From Planctomycetota bacterium (lineage in GTDB: Bacteria; Planctomycetota; UBA1135; GCA-002686595): a stretch of DNA of 64,000 nt. The notes under the pieces were generated by a model that was given only the letters and a program-made list of their open reading frames with translations, was not told the DNA's origin and made no database searches. The stretch is taken from assembly GCA_012959525.1 (NCBI GenBank), contig DUDB01000012.1, positions 62,001 through 126,000 on the forward strand, in the 5' to 3' direction. The translations under genes were made by a program, and so were the position numbers. This document shows, piece by piece, positions 17,320 to 25,772 of this stretch (position 1 is the first letter of the stretch; the number at the start of each line of letters is the position of its first letter).

Positions 17320-19149
17320 ATGCCCAGCCCCCCCCTGTGCCCCCCTGCCCCATGCCGACTGAAGCCACGCCGTGGGCGAGGCCATGACCCCCGGCGCACC
17401 ACATGCCTCGCCCTGTGCCTGGGTGGGCTGCTGACTTCGGCCGTGACTGCACAGGGCCACCAGCGCGCGGACCTCCCCCCGCTGACCCCCAAGCCCGATC
17501 ACACCCGGGTCCTGCCCGGCCACGAGCTGGACACCGCTGTGATCAAGTTTTTGGACGGCTCACGGGTTCGTCTACAGGGTGGGAGCCTCTCCGGTACCGA
17601 CCCACAGGCTGAGGCCGTCTCCCTTATGCTCGAGCAGCTAGGGGTCCAGATTCGGCGGCTCTTCCCTCAGCCGGACGCGGTCCTGGACGCGTGGCGTGCA
17701 CGAGCCGAATCCCGTTCGGGTGAGGCCCTCCACGACCTGACGCTCTTCTACTCACTCCACCTCCCCGCGGGGCTCGATCTGGGAGCACTCTGCGATCAAC
17801 TCAACCGCTTTGAAGTGGTTCGGCGGGCTTGGCCTGTGGGGTCAGTGAGCGATCCGGTTGCTACTTTCGTGGCGGGCGCTGGAGACTACAGCGGACAGCA
17901 GGGCTACCGCGGGCCGGCCCCAGTGGGTGTCGATGCAGACTTTGGCAATGCCTACAGTGGTGGACTCGGCACGGGCATCACCATTGCGGACGTCGAAACG
18001 GGCTGGACCGACGACCATGAGGATATTGCCCACAAGGCGCAAGGCAACTACATCGGACTGTGCTGCGCCCCCTACCCCGGGGACCACGGTACGGCCGTCC
18101 TCGGCGAGCTGGTTGGCGAGCACCAGGATACCGGGGTGCGTGGGCTGGTCTACGACGCTGACATCCTGCTCTCCACCCACCAGGGCTTCGCGATCAACAT
18201 TCCCGCCGCCATCACCAACGCGATAGCCGCCTTGACGGCAGGTGACTTCCTTGTCTTGGAAGTGCAGTGCCAGGATGCCCCGCTTGGGCCGCACCCCTGC
18301 GAATGGGATGATGCCATCTTCGCAAGCGTGCGACTGGCCACGGCCTCCGGCATCCACGTGTACTCCGCGGCCGGCAACGGAGGCCACGACCTGGACGACC
18401 CGAGCTATGGGGCCAAGTTCGACCGGACGGTGCGGGACTCGGGGGCCGTCATCGTGGGTGCTTCACAGGGGTCCACGCTCACGGCCGCCAGTTTCTCGAA
18501 TCATGGAAGCCGGTTAGACCTCCACGGCTGGGGCAGCGGCGTAACCTCTGCCGGCTACGGGGACCTCTTCAACGGGGGGCTGCGAGCCACCTATACCGCA
18601 CTGTTCAGTGGTACTTCCAGCGCCACCCCTATCGTGGCCGGGGCGGCGGTACAACTCGCGGGCATCCACTCCCAGGTGACGGGCTCAGCGATCGCCCCCA
18701 AGGAACTCCGCAGCCTAATGGTGAACACGGGCACAGCGACCACGAGCGGCCCCAACATCGGGCCCCGCCCGGACGTGCGAGCAGCAGTCGAGAGTCTGGG
18801 ATTCCCCATTGTGAACGTCAGCGGAACACTGGTCCCGGGAGGCTCCTACACAGCCACGAGTAACGGGGCCCCGGGAGATGGCTGCGTCATGGTTTTTGGT
18901 ACGGGCATCAGCGACGTGAACCCCATCTCGGTACCCCCCTACGGCTACTTCATGCTGGCGGGGAGTCTCACACGCAAGAAGTCCGGAGCGCTCGATTTGG
19001 TGGGACAACTAAGCTACAGCGAAGCCATCCCTGCGGACCCAAACCTGTCCGGCACCACTCTCGGATACTGCCTGACCTGGCAACGGTTCCTCTCAGGCCA
19101 GCCGGGAATCGGCGCGTTCGGCAACGTGGCCGCCATCGAGATCCAGTAG
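17320..19149 (+). CDS. Secreted subtilisin-like serine protease (S8)
   Basis: 609 residues. The N-terminus has a long basic n-region and then a hydrophobic signal (LALCLGGLLTSAVTAQG). Residues ~55-190 look like a propeptide. The S8 catalytic domain has a complete triad: D224 (IADVETGW), H256 (GDHGTAVLGEL) and S433 (SGTSSATPIVAG). The last ~110 residues, from ~500, form a beta-rich tail (PPYGYFMLAGS ... GYCLTWQRFL ... NVAAIEIQ) that resembles a shortened form of the C-terminal module found on other secreted proteins here. Function is extracellular proteolysis; substrate unknown. The true start could lie a few codons downstream of ATG 17320, since the n-region is unusually long. Confidence 0.9.
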   Translation: MPSPPLCPPAPCRLKPRRGRGHDPRRTTCLALCLGGLLTSAVTAQGHQRADLPPLTPKPDHTRVLPGHELDTAVIKFLDGSRVRLQGGSLSGTDPQAEAVSLMLEQLGVQIRRLFPQPDAVLDAWRARAESRSGEALHDLTLFYSLHLPAGLDLGALCDQLNRFEVVRRAWPVGSVSDPVATFVAGAGDYSGQQGYRGPAPVGVDADFGNAYSGGLGTGITIADVETGWTDDHEDIAHKAQGNYIGLCCAPYPGDHGTAVLGELVGEHQDTGVRGLVYDADILLSTHQGFAINIPAAITNAIAALTAGDFLVLEVQCQDAPLGPHPCEWDDAIFASVRLATASGIHVYSAAGNGGHDLDDPSYGAKFDRTVRDSGAVIVGASQGSTLTAASFSNHGSRLDLHGWGSGVTSAGYGDLFNGGLRATYTALFSGTSSATPIVAGAAVQLAGIHSQVTGSAIAPKELRSLMVNTGTATTSGPNIGPRPDVRAAVESLGFPIVNVSGTLVPGGSYTATSNGAPGDGCVMVFGTGISDVNPISVPPYGYFMLAGSLTRKKSGALDLVGQLSYSEAIPADPNLSGTTLGYCLTWQRFLSGQPGIGAFGNVAAIEIQ

Positions 19150-19178
19150 CCGCCCCGAACGGGGACTGAGCCGTCCGA

Positions 19179-20243
19179 CTACTTCAGTTCATCCCAGTAG
19201 TCGCCTGGCATGTCGTGGGCGATCTTCAAGGCGCCATTCGCGCCACCATAAACGGGTTCCTCGGTCCGGATCACGTGGCCCGCACCGAGCGTCTTGACCA
19301 TCTCCGACTCGATAGCCGTATCCAGCCCACGGATCTGACTGCCGCCACCCGCCAACAGAACCCGCTGCTTCAAGCGTTCCTGAAACTCAGGGTCGAAGGT
19401 GGCAATCAACTGCCCCAACCCCTCAACGATGGGCGGCACGATTCTGTTGCAGGCGCTGCGGATGGCCTCGGTCAGGTCGAAACTCTGCGGCTTGCCTTGC
19501 ACCGGAAGATCAACGATAAGGCCCTCGGCCTTGGGTTCGACCGTCGAATAGCGCTCCTTGATTCCCTTCACCATCTGAATGCTAAATTGCGCGTCCGGGA
19601 AGGCCTTCGTGATCTCGCCGCTTAGCTCCTTATCCACAAAGTCCCCCGCCGTCGTCAGAGTGATCTGGTCGGACTCCTCGGGCATGGTGCCGTGCATGCG
19701 GCAGAGGTCGACCGTGCCCGCTCCGATGTCGATCACGAGAACGTCTTCGAGCATGTCCAGTCCATAGGCGACGGAGAAGGGCTCGGAGCACAGCATGACC
19801 GAGTCCACTGCCTTGCGCGCCGCCTGGAGAATGGCGTCTTTGTTATGGATGGATGCCTGGGCGGGAACGCCAATGACGGCATACACGAGCTCATCACTAC
19901 GAGGTTGCGCCAGCCGAACGATTTCCTGCACTAGATCCTGAGCGGCCCGGAGGCTCTCGCCATCCTCCGCCCCGTCTTGATTGAATTTCAGGACACCGTG
20001 TTCAAGGGGGCGATGAAGATTCAGTGAGAGCCGCTTATCCCGGGCCTCCTGCCCGAAGAGCACATCCTTTTGGAGGAGCTTGCGAGCCACTGGGTCTTTG
20101 GGGTAGCCCACGAAGGACTCAACCGTCTCGCGCACACCATTGGACGCACTCACAGAGGTGCGGGAAGTCCCCAAGTCGATGCCCATGTAGAGCACGCCCT
20201 GGGTGTCGGAACGCGCGTCTTTCGTTTCTTCGCTGTCAGCCAT
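19179..20243 (-). CDS. MamK-like bacterial actin filament protein
   Basis: 354 residues from ATG 20243 (MADSEETKD). The open frame continues 22 codons upstream through a C-rich tract that I exclude. Actin-fold nucleotide motifs are present: phosphate-1 MGIDLGTSRTS (residues 20-30), phosphate-2 VIDIGAGTVDLC, and adenosine motif LLAGGGSQIRGL. The sequence follows magnetosome MamK more closely than MreB or ParM, from memory of MamK: SFVGYPKD, YAVIGVPAQAS, SEPFSVAYGLD, DQITLTTAGDFVD and the C-terminal PGDYWDEL. Length also fits MamK (~350). MamK polymerises to align magnetosomes, but no mamABEMOPQ genes are visible here, so the cargo is unknown. A coiled-coil gene lies upstream on the same strand, and an SPFH protein is divergent. 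Confidence 0.85.
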   Translation of the reverse strand: MADSEETKDARSDTQGVLYMGIDLGTSRTSVSASNGVRETVESFVGYPKDPVARKLLQKDVLFGQEARDKRLSLNLHRPLEHGVLKFNQDGAEDGESLRAAQDLVQEIVRLAQPRSDELVYAVIGVPAQASIHNKDAILQAARKAVDSVMLCSEPFSVAYGLDMLEDVLVIDIGAGTVDLCRMHGTMPEESDQITLTTAGDFVDKELSGEITKAFPDAQFSIQMVKGIKERYSTVEPKAEGLIVDLPVQGKPQSFDLTEAIRSACNRIVPPIVEGLGQLIATFDPEFQERLKQRVLLAGGGSQIRGLDTAIESEMVKTLGAGHVIRTEEPVYGGANGALKIAHDMPGDYWDELK

Positions 20244-20254
20244 TTTAATGTTCG

Positions 20255-20272
20255 GGGGGAGGGGGGGGGGGG
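20255..20272. repeat. Homopolymer G6-A-G12 tract in mamK-like 5' region
   Basis: On the plus strand six G, one A and twelve G lie 12 nt before the ATG of the mamK-like gene, so the mRNA leader carries C12-T-C6. This is the longest homopolymer I noticed in the window. Such tracts can slip during replication or transcription and could alter expression; the DNA strand could also form G-rich structures. It could equally be a sequencing artefact. Confidence 0.7.
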
Positions 20273-20467
20273 ATCTTGGCGTGCGGTAAGTTGGAATAGT
20301 TCCCAGCATTGAGCGCGAGCATGCCGCTGCACCTGTCTAGATCGTATCATTGCCCAACTCGCACCCAACGCGATGATCCAGACTGATTGCACAATCGCTA
20401 CCTGCTGCACCAGAGCGAGACAGGCGGCTGTCACTCCCAGCAGCGCTAGGAGCGGAGGTAAAACCGA

Positions 20468-20965
20468 TCAGGCGCCGCTGCGCCGATCGACCAGCCGCTG
20501 CTTCAACTCAAGATTGGCTGTCAGCAGGTCGGCCAAGACGGCAGACCGAAGCTCCTCTGCTTCCGGATCGATGGTGCTCTCAGGAAGGTCAATGGAGAGG
20601 TGCCGTGGTGTCCGGCGCGATTCCCCGAATGGACCGGAAATGCCAATTCCGATTTCGTGCATGCTGCCGCTTTGAAAACCGAAAGTGCCCGGAATTAGAG
20701 TTTCCAGGGCTTCGATCCGCTGCCGCATGGAGCGGATTGCGAAGCTCTCCTCAGTGGCACCCGGACCGGGAAGAACCGGGCCAAGCTCGTTAGCTTTGAG
20801 TTGCTCCAACTCCCGATGGAGGCGTATCAATTCGGCTTCCACCCTGGCGAGCAAACCCATGCCCCGACCTGCAACGGGAGCCCCACCCCCGGCTAGCGGA
20901 ATCCGCCTGGGAATGTGGATGGGGTGCACAACATTGTTGCGCCGGAAGGAAGGCCGAGAATCCAT
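20468..20965 (-). CDS. Coiled-coil protein upstream of mamK-like gene
   Basis: 165 residues from ATG 20965, chosen because AGGAAG lies 5-9 nt upstream; ATG 20971 and an upstream in-frame start are alternatives. No signal or membrane segment. Residues ~35-100 contain two amphipathic heptad-like helices (ARVEAELIRLHRELEQLKAN and RSMRQRIEALETLI) separated by a Gly/Pro loop, so a coiled-coil hairpin is likely. The C-terminal ~35 residues are another acidic helix (EAEELRSAVLADLLTANLELK). I do not recognise the family. Its position 224 nt upstream of, and on the same strand as, the MamK-like gene suggests an adaptor or regulator of that filament, which is inference. Confidence 0.65.
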   Translation of the reverse strand: MDSRPSFRRNNVVHPIHIPRRIPLAGGGAPVAGRGMGLLARVEAELIRLHRELEQLKANELGPVLPGPGATEESFAIRSMRQRIEALETLIPGTFGFQSGSMHEIGIGISGPFGESRRTPRHLSIDLPESTIDPEAEELRSAVLADLLTANLELKQRLVDRRSGA

Positions 20966-21201
20966 CAGCATCTTCCTATATTTCACCCCTCTTCCGGTTC
21001 TATCCACACCTATGTGACAATCCTGAGCTCAAGAGTGCGCACTTGCTCCATTCTGAGACGGGGGAGGTGATTCAAGCCCCCCCCCTCCAGTGGGCTTCAA
21101 TGGTGGCCGGCCGGAGGTGGACCAGGAGCCATGAATGGAGTGCCCCGCTCTGGGTACACTAGCCCACCCCGCCCCCGCCCCATCGCACACAAGGCCCCCC
21201 C

Positions 21202-22323
21202 ATGAGCATGTTGGACTGGTTCCAGCGCGGAACCCAGGAAATGATGGTCGCACGTCCCGATGGGACGAAGGCCCAGGTTGTCTGGAAGCACCCCGATCCG
21301 ACGATCCCGATGAAGAGTCAGCTCACGGTAGATGCCGATGAGAGGGCCATATTTTTTCGGGATGGACAGGTGGTGTCCGTTCTTGATCCGGGCCGCCATA
21401 CCCTTGACTCGAACAACCTGCCGTTCCTCTCCAACCTCGTCGATAGCTTCACGGGTGGGAACGTGTTCGTCTCGGAGGTCTTCTTTGTCAACGTTCGCGA
21501 ACATCCAGGCGTCAAGTTCGGAGGACGCATCGGGCACGTCGAAGACCCCAAGAGCGGAGTGCCCGTCGAGACCATGGTTCACGGGGAGTTCTCCTTTAAG
21601 GTCACCGACCCCGAGAAGCTCATTTTGGGCCTGGTGGGCATGGGACGCGCGGAATCCGCCTTGGTCAAGGCCTGGCTCAAAGAGCAGGTACTCAAGGTGC
21701 TACGCGACACGATTGCCGAGTTGATCGTCAAGCAGAAGTGGCCCCTGCTGGACGTCACCTCTGGCGCTTACACCGAGGAGATCGAACAATCCGTGCTAGA
21801 TAGCGTGATACCCCACGTGGATAGCTACGGAATTAAAATCGCCCGCTTGGGCAACTTCGTCATCGGTATCGATGAAGAGGACGCGGATAATCTCAAGGAA
21901 CTCTATCGCGATGCGGCCTACCTCAAGACGGTTGGGGGGGTGGATAACTACCAGCGATTCGCCGCAGGCAAGGCCATGTTGGGCGCAGGCGAAGGCATGG
22001 CCGCTGGTGGCGGTGGTGGCGGCGAGGGCGGAGCCGCTGGACTTCTCGGAGGAGCGGGCCTCGGTGTGGGCCTGGGAATGGCTCAGATGCTCGTACGCGA
22101 CCCGCGCGGTGGCGAGAGCTTGGCTCCTGCCACCCCCGGTACGGCCTGCCCGAGCTGTTCAGCCGTCGTGGCCCCCGGCAAGTTCTGTAGTGCGTGCGGC
22201 GAGTCACTCAAGCGCGAGGTGCCCAGCGGTACGTTCTGCACCGCCTGCGGGGAAGCCATGGCGCCCGATGGGCGCTTCTGCGGTTCCTGTGGAGAGGCCC
22301 AAAAGGACGCCTCGAAAGAGTAG
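21202..22323 (+). CDS. SPFH-domain (virion core protein-like) protein with two zinc ribbons
   Basis: 373 residues. Residues ~1-250 form the SPFH/virion-core-like domain seen in YdjI-type proteins (VWKHPDPTIPMKSQLTVDADERA, FFRDGQVVSVLDPGRHTLDSNN, VNVREHPGVKFGGRIGHVEDP). Then come a Gly-rich linker (~272-305) and two C-terminal zinc ribbons, each with two CxxC pairs (CPSC/CSAC and CTAC/CGSC). In Bacillus, YdjI-type SPFH proteins act with PspA-family membrane-stress proteins. No transmembrane segment is obvious, so membrane association would be peripheral. It is divergent from the coiled-coil/MamK-like pair with a 236-nt shared intergenic region, and its 3' end is overlapped by the antisense membrane-protein gene. 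Confidence 0.9.
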   Translation: MSMLDWFQRGTQEMMVARPDGTKAQVVWKHPDPTIPMKSQLTVDADERAIFFRDGQVVSVLDPGRHTLDSNNLPFLSNLVDSFTGGNVFVSEVFFVNVREHPGVKFGGRIGHVEDPKSGVPVETMVHGEFSFKVTDPEKLILGLVGMGRAESALVKAWLKEQVLKVLRDTIAELIVKQKWPLLDVTSGAYTEEIEQSVLDSVIPHVDSYGIKIARLGNFVIGIDEEDADNLKELYRDAAYLKTVGGVDNYQRFAAGKAMLGAGEGMAAGGGGGGEGGAAGLLGGAGLGVGLGMAQMLVRDPRGGESLAPATPGTACPSCSAVVAPGKFCSACGESLKREVPSGTFCTACGEAMAPDGRFCGSCGEAQKDASKE

Positions 22324-23189
22324 GCCGTTGGCGGCCCCGCCCACGGGGCCGCCGAATAACCGGTCTCATTCAACTCCCCCGCCGCAGGCGGCGTGGGCCT
22401 AGCGAGAACGTTTGCACCGACCACGAGGAGGATCACGGGCATGAGCGATCCTAAACGCGTCGCCCCCCATCCCGGAGGCCCCCCCCGCAAGCCACCCGCC
22501 GCGAACACAGCTAGGGCCAGGGCCTGAGCGGAGAGGGCGCCAAGCTCCCCGTAGGCAACCCCAGAGAGGACCAGTCCCCCCACCGCAATCAACCAAGGGG
22601 CAAGCAACCAGACTGTTGGCGACGTGCCCAGCCCCAGGCGCCCCAGCACCAAGACTCCACCCACGGCAAAGCACAAGCCGCCCGCGATCAAGGCAGCGCC
22701 CACGTAGGAGTGAGCGAGGCAGCCCGCCGCGCCCATGGTCACAACAAGCATCCCCTCCAACAGACCAGGACTTGTCGGTTCAATCTGCACGGAAGCGAAG
22801 AGCCAGAATGCCCAAGCCCCCATGAACAAAGCAGCCGCAGCGCCAGGTTCAAGCTGTCCGATCCGTGGTCGCAAGATGGCGTAGCACAGGAGCAGCAATA
22901 GAATTCCCCAAACAACCAAGCGCCGCAGAGTACGGCCAGCCCACAGGTCCGGAACGAAGACCGCCAGCACCGCCGCCAGGAGAGTCCAGTCCAGCGCCTC
23001 CCTGGGGGGAAAAAGAGGCAGCCGTTGCTTCAGCCCGTAGTGCGCCGCTAGGAGGACGATAGGGACCAGGCCCCCCCCAGCAAGGTGTACCGCACCGCCG
23101 CGAGTGGACCCCTTCCAGATGCCGCTCGTCAGAATAAGGACCAGGGCAGCGCTAACGAATCCCCAGACCAGGGGTGGCCAGAGTCCCAC
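22083..23189 (-). CDS. Polytopic membrane protein with antisense-overlapping tail
   Basis: 368 residues from a GTG at 23189, 3 nt after the stop of the YceI gene, so the two are co-transcribed. Residues ~1-270 contain about nine hydrophobic segments (for example LVWGFVSAALVLILTSG, LVVWGILLLLLCYAIL and GSLMPVILLVVGANVLA). I do not recognise the family. After the last segment the frame stays open for ~95 residues of low-hydrophobicity sequence, of which the last 80 are exactly antisense to the zinc-ribbon end of the SPFH gene and cross its hairpin. The natural C-terminus may be near 22330-22380, with the extension arising from a lost stop or an indel. Confidence 0.7.
   Translation of the reverse strand: MGLWPPLVWGFVSAALVLILTSGIWKGSTRGGAVHLAGGGLVPIVLLAAHYGLKQRLPLFPPREALDWTLLAAVLAVFVPDLWAGRTLRRLVVWGILLLLLCYAILRPRIGQLEPGAAAALFMGAWAFWLFASVQIEPTSPGLLEGMLVVTMGAAGCLAHSYVGAALIAGGLCFAVGGVLVLGRLGLGTSPTVWLLAPWLIAVGGLVLSGVAYGELGALSAQALALAVFAAGGLRGGPPGWGATRLGSLMPVILLVVGANVLARPTPPAAGELNETGYSAAPWAGPPTAYSFEASFWASPQEPQKRPSGAMASPQAVQNVPLGTSRLSDSPHALQNLPGATTAEQLGQAVPGVAGAKLSPPRGSRTSI
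22330..22353 (+). terminator. Hairpin after SPFH gene
   Basis: A perfect 10-bp GC stem (22330-22339 GGCGGCCCCG with 22344-22353) closes a CCCA tetraloop 6 nt after the SPFH stop. There is no T tract, so it may be a weak terminator or a 3'-end stabiliser. It lies inside the open frame of the opposing membrane-protein gene. Confidence 0.5.
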
Positions 23190-23192
23190 GGC

Positions 23193-23819
23193 CTATTTGT
23201 GCAGTCCCTCGATGAAGAAGGTCAATTCAATCTCCGCGCTGAGGGCCTCCGTTGGAAAACTCTCCATACCGAACTTGCGGCGATCGATGGTCAATTTGCC
23301 TTCCAGACCCGACCGATGGCCCATTCCCGTTTCCTTATTTCCGATCAAAGTCATGGGGAAGCTCACCTCACCTTCGACTCCACGCAGGTTCAGGATTCCC
23401 GTGACAGAGAAGGTCGGACGGTCAGAGGTCGAATCTTCACCGGCCTCGATGGCGGTCGACTTGAACGTGGCCTCAGGGAACTGCTTGGCATTGAGGAAAT
23501 CTGGGCCACGAATATGCTTGTCACGACCCTCGTTCCCCGAGTCCGCGCTGGCCGTGTCGATGGTGATCTGCACTTCGCACCCCGAGGGATCGTCCGCGTC
23601 GAGCACGTAGCGCCCGGTGAGCCCCGTGAAGCGGCCATAGAAAGCCGACACCTGCATGTGCTCGATACGGAACAAGACACCCGAGTGCACGGCATCCACC
23701 TCGAACTCCAAGGCCTCATCCGGCGCCAGGGCCGTTGGGGAAACTCGCGATTGGGCGCTCGAAGTCCAGGCGACGGCCAGGAAGCATGAGAGGAGAAGAG
23801 TCAGCAAGGTGGATTTCAT
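23193..23819 (-). CDS. YceI-family secreted protein
   Basis: 208 residues from ATG 23819. The signal peptide (MKSTLLTLLLSCFLAVAWTSSAQ) decides the start; the frame is open upstream without signal features. Family motifs are FEVDAVHSGVLFRIEHMQVSA, FYGRFTGLTG, PDFLNAKQFPEATFKS and GILNLRGVEGEVSFPM, all typical of YceI-like lipocalin-fold proteins that bind long isoprenoid or lipid ligands in the periplasm. The following membrane-protein gene starts 3 nt after its stop, so the pair forms a small operon; a shared role in membrane lipid or redox chemistry is possible but not shown. Confidence 0.92.
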   Translation of the reverse strand: MKSTLLTLLLSCFLAVAWTSSAQSRVSPTALAPDEALEFEVDAVHSGVLFRIEHMQVSAFYGRFTGLTGRYVLDADDPSGCEVQITIDTASADSGNEGRDKHIRGPDFLNAKQFPEATFKSTAIEAGEDSTSDRPTFSVTGILNLRGVEGEVSFPMTLIGNKETGMGHRSGLEGKLTIDRRKFGMESFPTEALSAEIELTFFIEGLHK

Positions 23820-23960
23820 GGGATGTGTCAAAGGCGATGAGAGGAAAAGGCCTGTACGGGCCCCCCATTGTGCAATGCCCCGGCCACATTCACCTCCCTT
23901 CGATTCCGTCCTTGTACGCAAGATTCACCGGGCTACGGTGCCTATCCGCACGAGGTCCAC

Positions 23961-25772
23961 TTGCCACCCGATTCCTTCCTCCCAAGCCTGGCGCTGATCG
24001 CCGTCTTGGGCGTCGCCGCCCAATGGGTGGCTTGGCGCCTGAACCTGCCGTCGATCCTGCTCTTACTCCTGACGGGGCTCCTAGTGGGGCCCCTTCTCGG
24101 CTGGGTGGACCCCGATGCACTCCTGGGAGAGCTGCTATTCCCCGTGGTGTCGCTCTCGGTCGCCGTCATCCTCTTCGAGGGTGGACTGACTCTCGACATC
24201 GCCGAACTGCGGACGATTGGGCCAGCCGTTCTGCGCCTGTGCACCATCGGGGTGGCCTGCACCTGGGTACTCACGGCCCTGGCCGCTCATCTACTGGCAG
24301 GCATGGTTTGGCCCCTGGCCATCCTACTGGGTGCCATCCTGACCGTGACCGGCCCCACGGTGGTGGGACCTCTCTTGCGCCAAGTTCGGCCCCGCGGAGC
24401 GGTCGGCCCGGTGAGTACCTGGGAAGGGATTGTCGCAGACGTCTTGGGCGCAACCTTGGCCGTTCTCGTTTTCCACTCCGTTCTTGTAGGCAGCGAGTTT
24501 TCGGCCCAGGGGCTGGGCCCCGCCCTTAAGGGTCTCTCCTTCACCCTGGGGACCGGGATCTTGGCTGGGCTTGGTGGCGCCACGTTGCTGGGATGGCCCC
24601 TGCGAAGACACTGGGTGCCCGACCACCTGCACAGCCCGGTGGCCCTGGTGCTCGTACTGGGCATCTACGCCATGTCGGACGCCATCTCCCCGGAATCAGG
24701 TCTCCTGGCAGTCACCCTCATGGGTGTGGCGCTTCGCAATCAACGGCGCACCCCGGTGGGGCACATCATCGAGTTCAAGGAAAACGTGCGCACACTCCTG
24801 ATCTCGGTGCTCTTTATCATCCTTGCCGCGCGAATCGACAGCAATGAGATCCTCACCCTCGGCCCTGGGGCATGGATGTTCGTCGTTGCCTTGATCCTCA
24901 TCGTGCGACCCGCAGCCGTCGCGCTCTCAACCATCGGGAGCCCCCTGAATCACAGGGAGCGGATTTTCCTCGCCGGGCTCGCACCCCGGGGGATCGTAGC
25001 CGCTGCCGTTTCGGCTCTGTTCGGTGAAGAACTCTTGCGGGCCCAGGTCCCAGGCTTGGAGGGCATCGAGCAGTTGGCACCCCTGACCTTTTTGGTGATT
25101 GTGGTCACCGTGGTGGTCTATGGCCTCGGAGCGCGCCCGCTCGCCCGCGCCTTGAAGCTCGCCGAAGCGGCCCCCCAAGGGGTCCTGATCGTGGGAGCCA
25201 ACCCCTTCGCCAAGGCTCTCGCCCACGCGCTGGGAACCGTCGGCCTCAAAGTTGTCCTCGTGGACAGCAACCATGCCGCCGTCGTGGACGCCAACCTGGA
25301 AGGTCTCACCGCACGCTGTGCCAACGTCCTCACCGAGGACAGCCCCGAACTCCTGCCCTTGGGAGGTATCGGCCACCTCTTCGCCTTGACCCCCAATGAC
25401 GAGGTGAACTCCCTCGCCTGCCTCCACTACCACGAGATCTTTGGCCGTGCACGCTGCTTCCAGATTGCCCTACCGGCATCCGCTGCATCCGAGAGCCCTG
25501 GGGACCTGCGTGGCCGTGACATGTTTGGCAAGAGTGCCACCCTGCCCGTACTCCTCAGCCGCATCGAGCGCGGGGAGAACATCCGGGTTACCCCGCTCTC
25601 CGAAGAGTTCGGGCTTGATGCCTGGCACGAGGAATACGGACCGCACGCGCTGCCCCTGTTCAGCGTGGACGCGAGCGGATTCCTGAGAGCCAACTCACCT
25701 GATCGCCCCCTGCAACAGATCCCGGACGTCCAGCTGATCGGCCTAGTCGGCCCCGGCCGGAGCGCGGACTAG
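23961..25772 (+). CDS. Cation:proton antiporter with C-terminal TrkA-N domain
   Basis: 603 residues from TTG 23961, preceded by CGAGG at good spacing; the frame is open upstream but not hydrophobic. Residues ~5-395 are a 12-13 helix Na+/H+ exchanger of the CPA type (LLLLLTGLLVGPLLGW, VILFEGGLTLDIAELR, LTVTGPTVVGPLLRQVRP). Residues ~410-540 are an NAD-binding RCK/TrkA-N domain (VLIVGANPFAKALAHALG, VVLVDSNHAAV, LFALTPNDEVN). The fusion suggests gating by nucleotide. Expected role is pH and sodium or potassium homeostasis at the inner membrane. Its stop codon shares a CTAG with the stop of the convergent giant gene. Confidence 0.92.
   Translation: MPPDSFLPSLALIAVLGVAAQWVAWRLNLPSILLLLLTGLLVGPLLGWVDPDALLGELLFPVVSLSVAVILFEGGLTLDIAELRTIGPAVLRLCTIGVACTWVLTALAAHLLAGMVWPLAILLGAILTVTGPTVVGPLLRQVRPRGAVGPVSTWEGIVADVLGATLAVLVFHSVLVGSEFSAQGLGPALKGLSFTLGTGILAGLGGATLLGWPLRRHWVPDHLHSPVALVLVLGIYAMSDAISPESGLLAVTLMGVALRNQRRTPVGHIIEFKENVRTLLISVLFIILAARIDSNEILTLGPGAWMFVVALILIVRPAAVALSTIGSPLNHRERIFLAGLAPRGIVAAAVSALFGEELLRAQVPGLEGIEQLAPLTFLVIVVTVVVYGLGARPLARALKLAEAAPQGVLIVGANPFAKALAHALGTVGLKVVLVDSNHAAVVDANLEGLTARCANVLTEDSPELLPLGGIGHLFALTPNDEVNSLACLHYHEIFGRARCFQIALPASAASESPGDLRGRDMFGKSATLPVLLSRIERGENIRVTPLSEEFGLDAWHEEYGPHALPLFSVDASGFLRANSPDRPLQQIPDVQLIGLVGPGRSAD

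Noticed and set aside
19179..20243. Assignment of the actin-like gene as mreB, or of the region as a magnetosome island
   Set aside because: The sequence blocks fit MamK better than MreB and no mreCD follow. No magnetosome genes other than the mamK-like one are seen, so an island call is unsupported.
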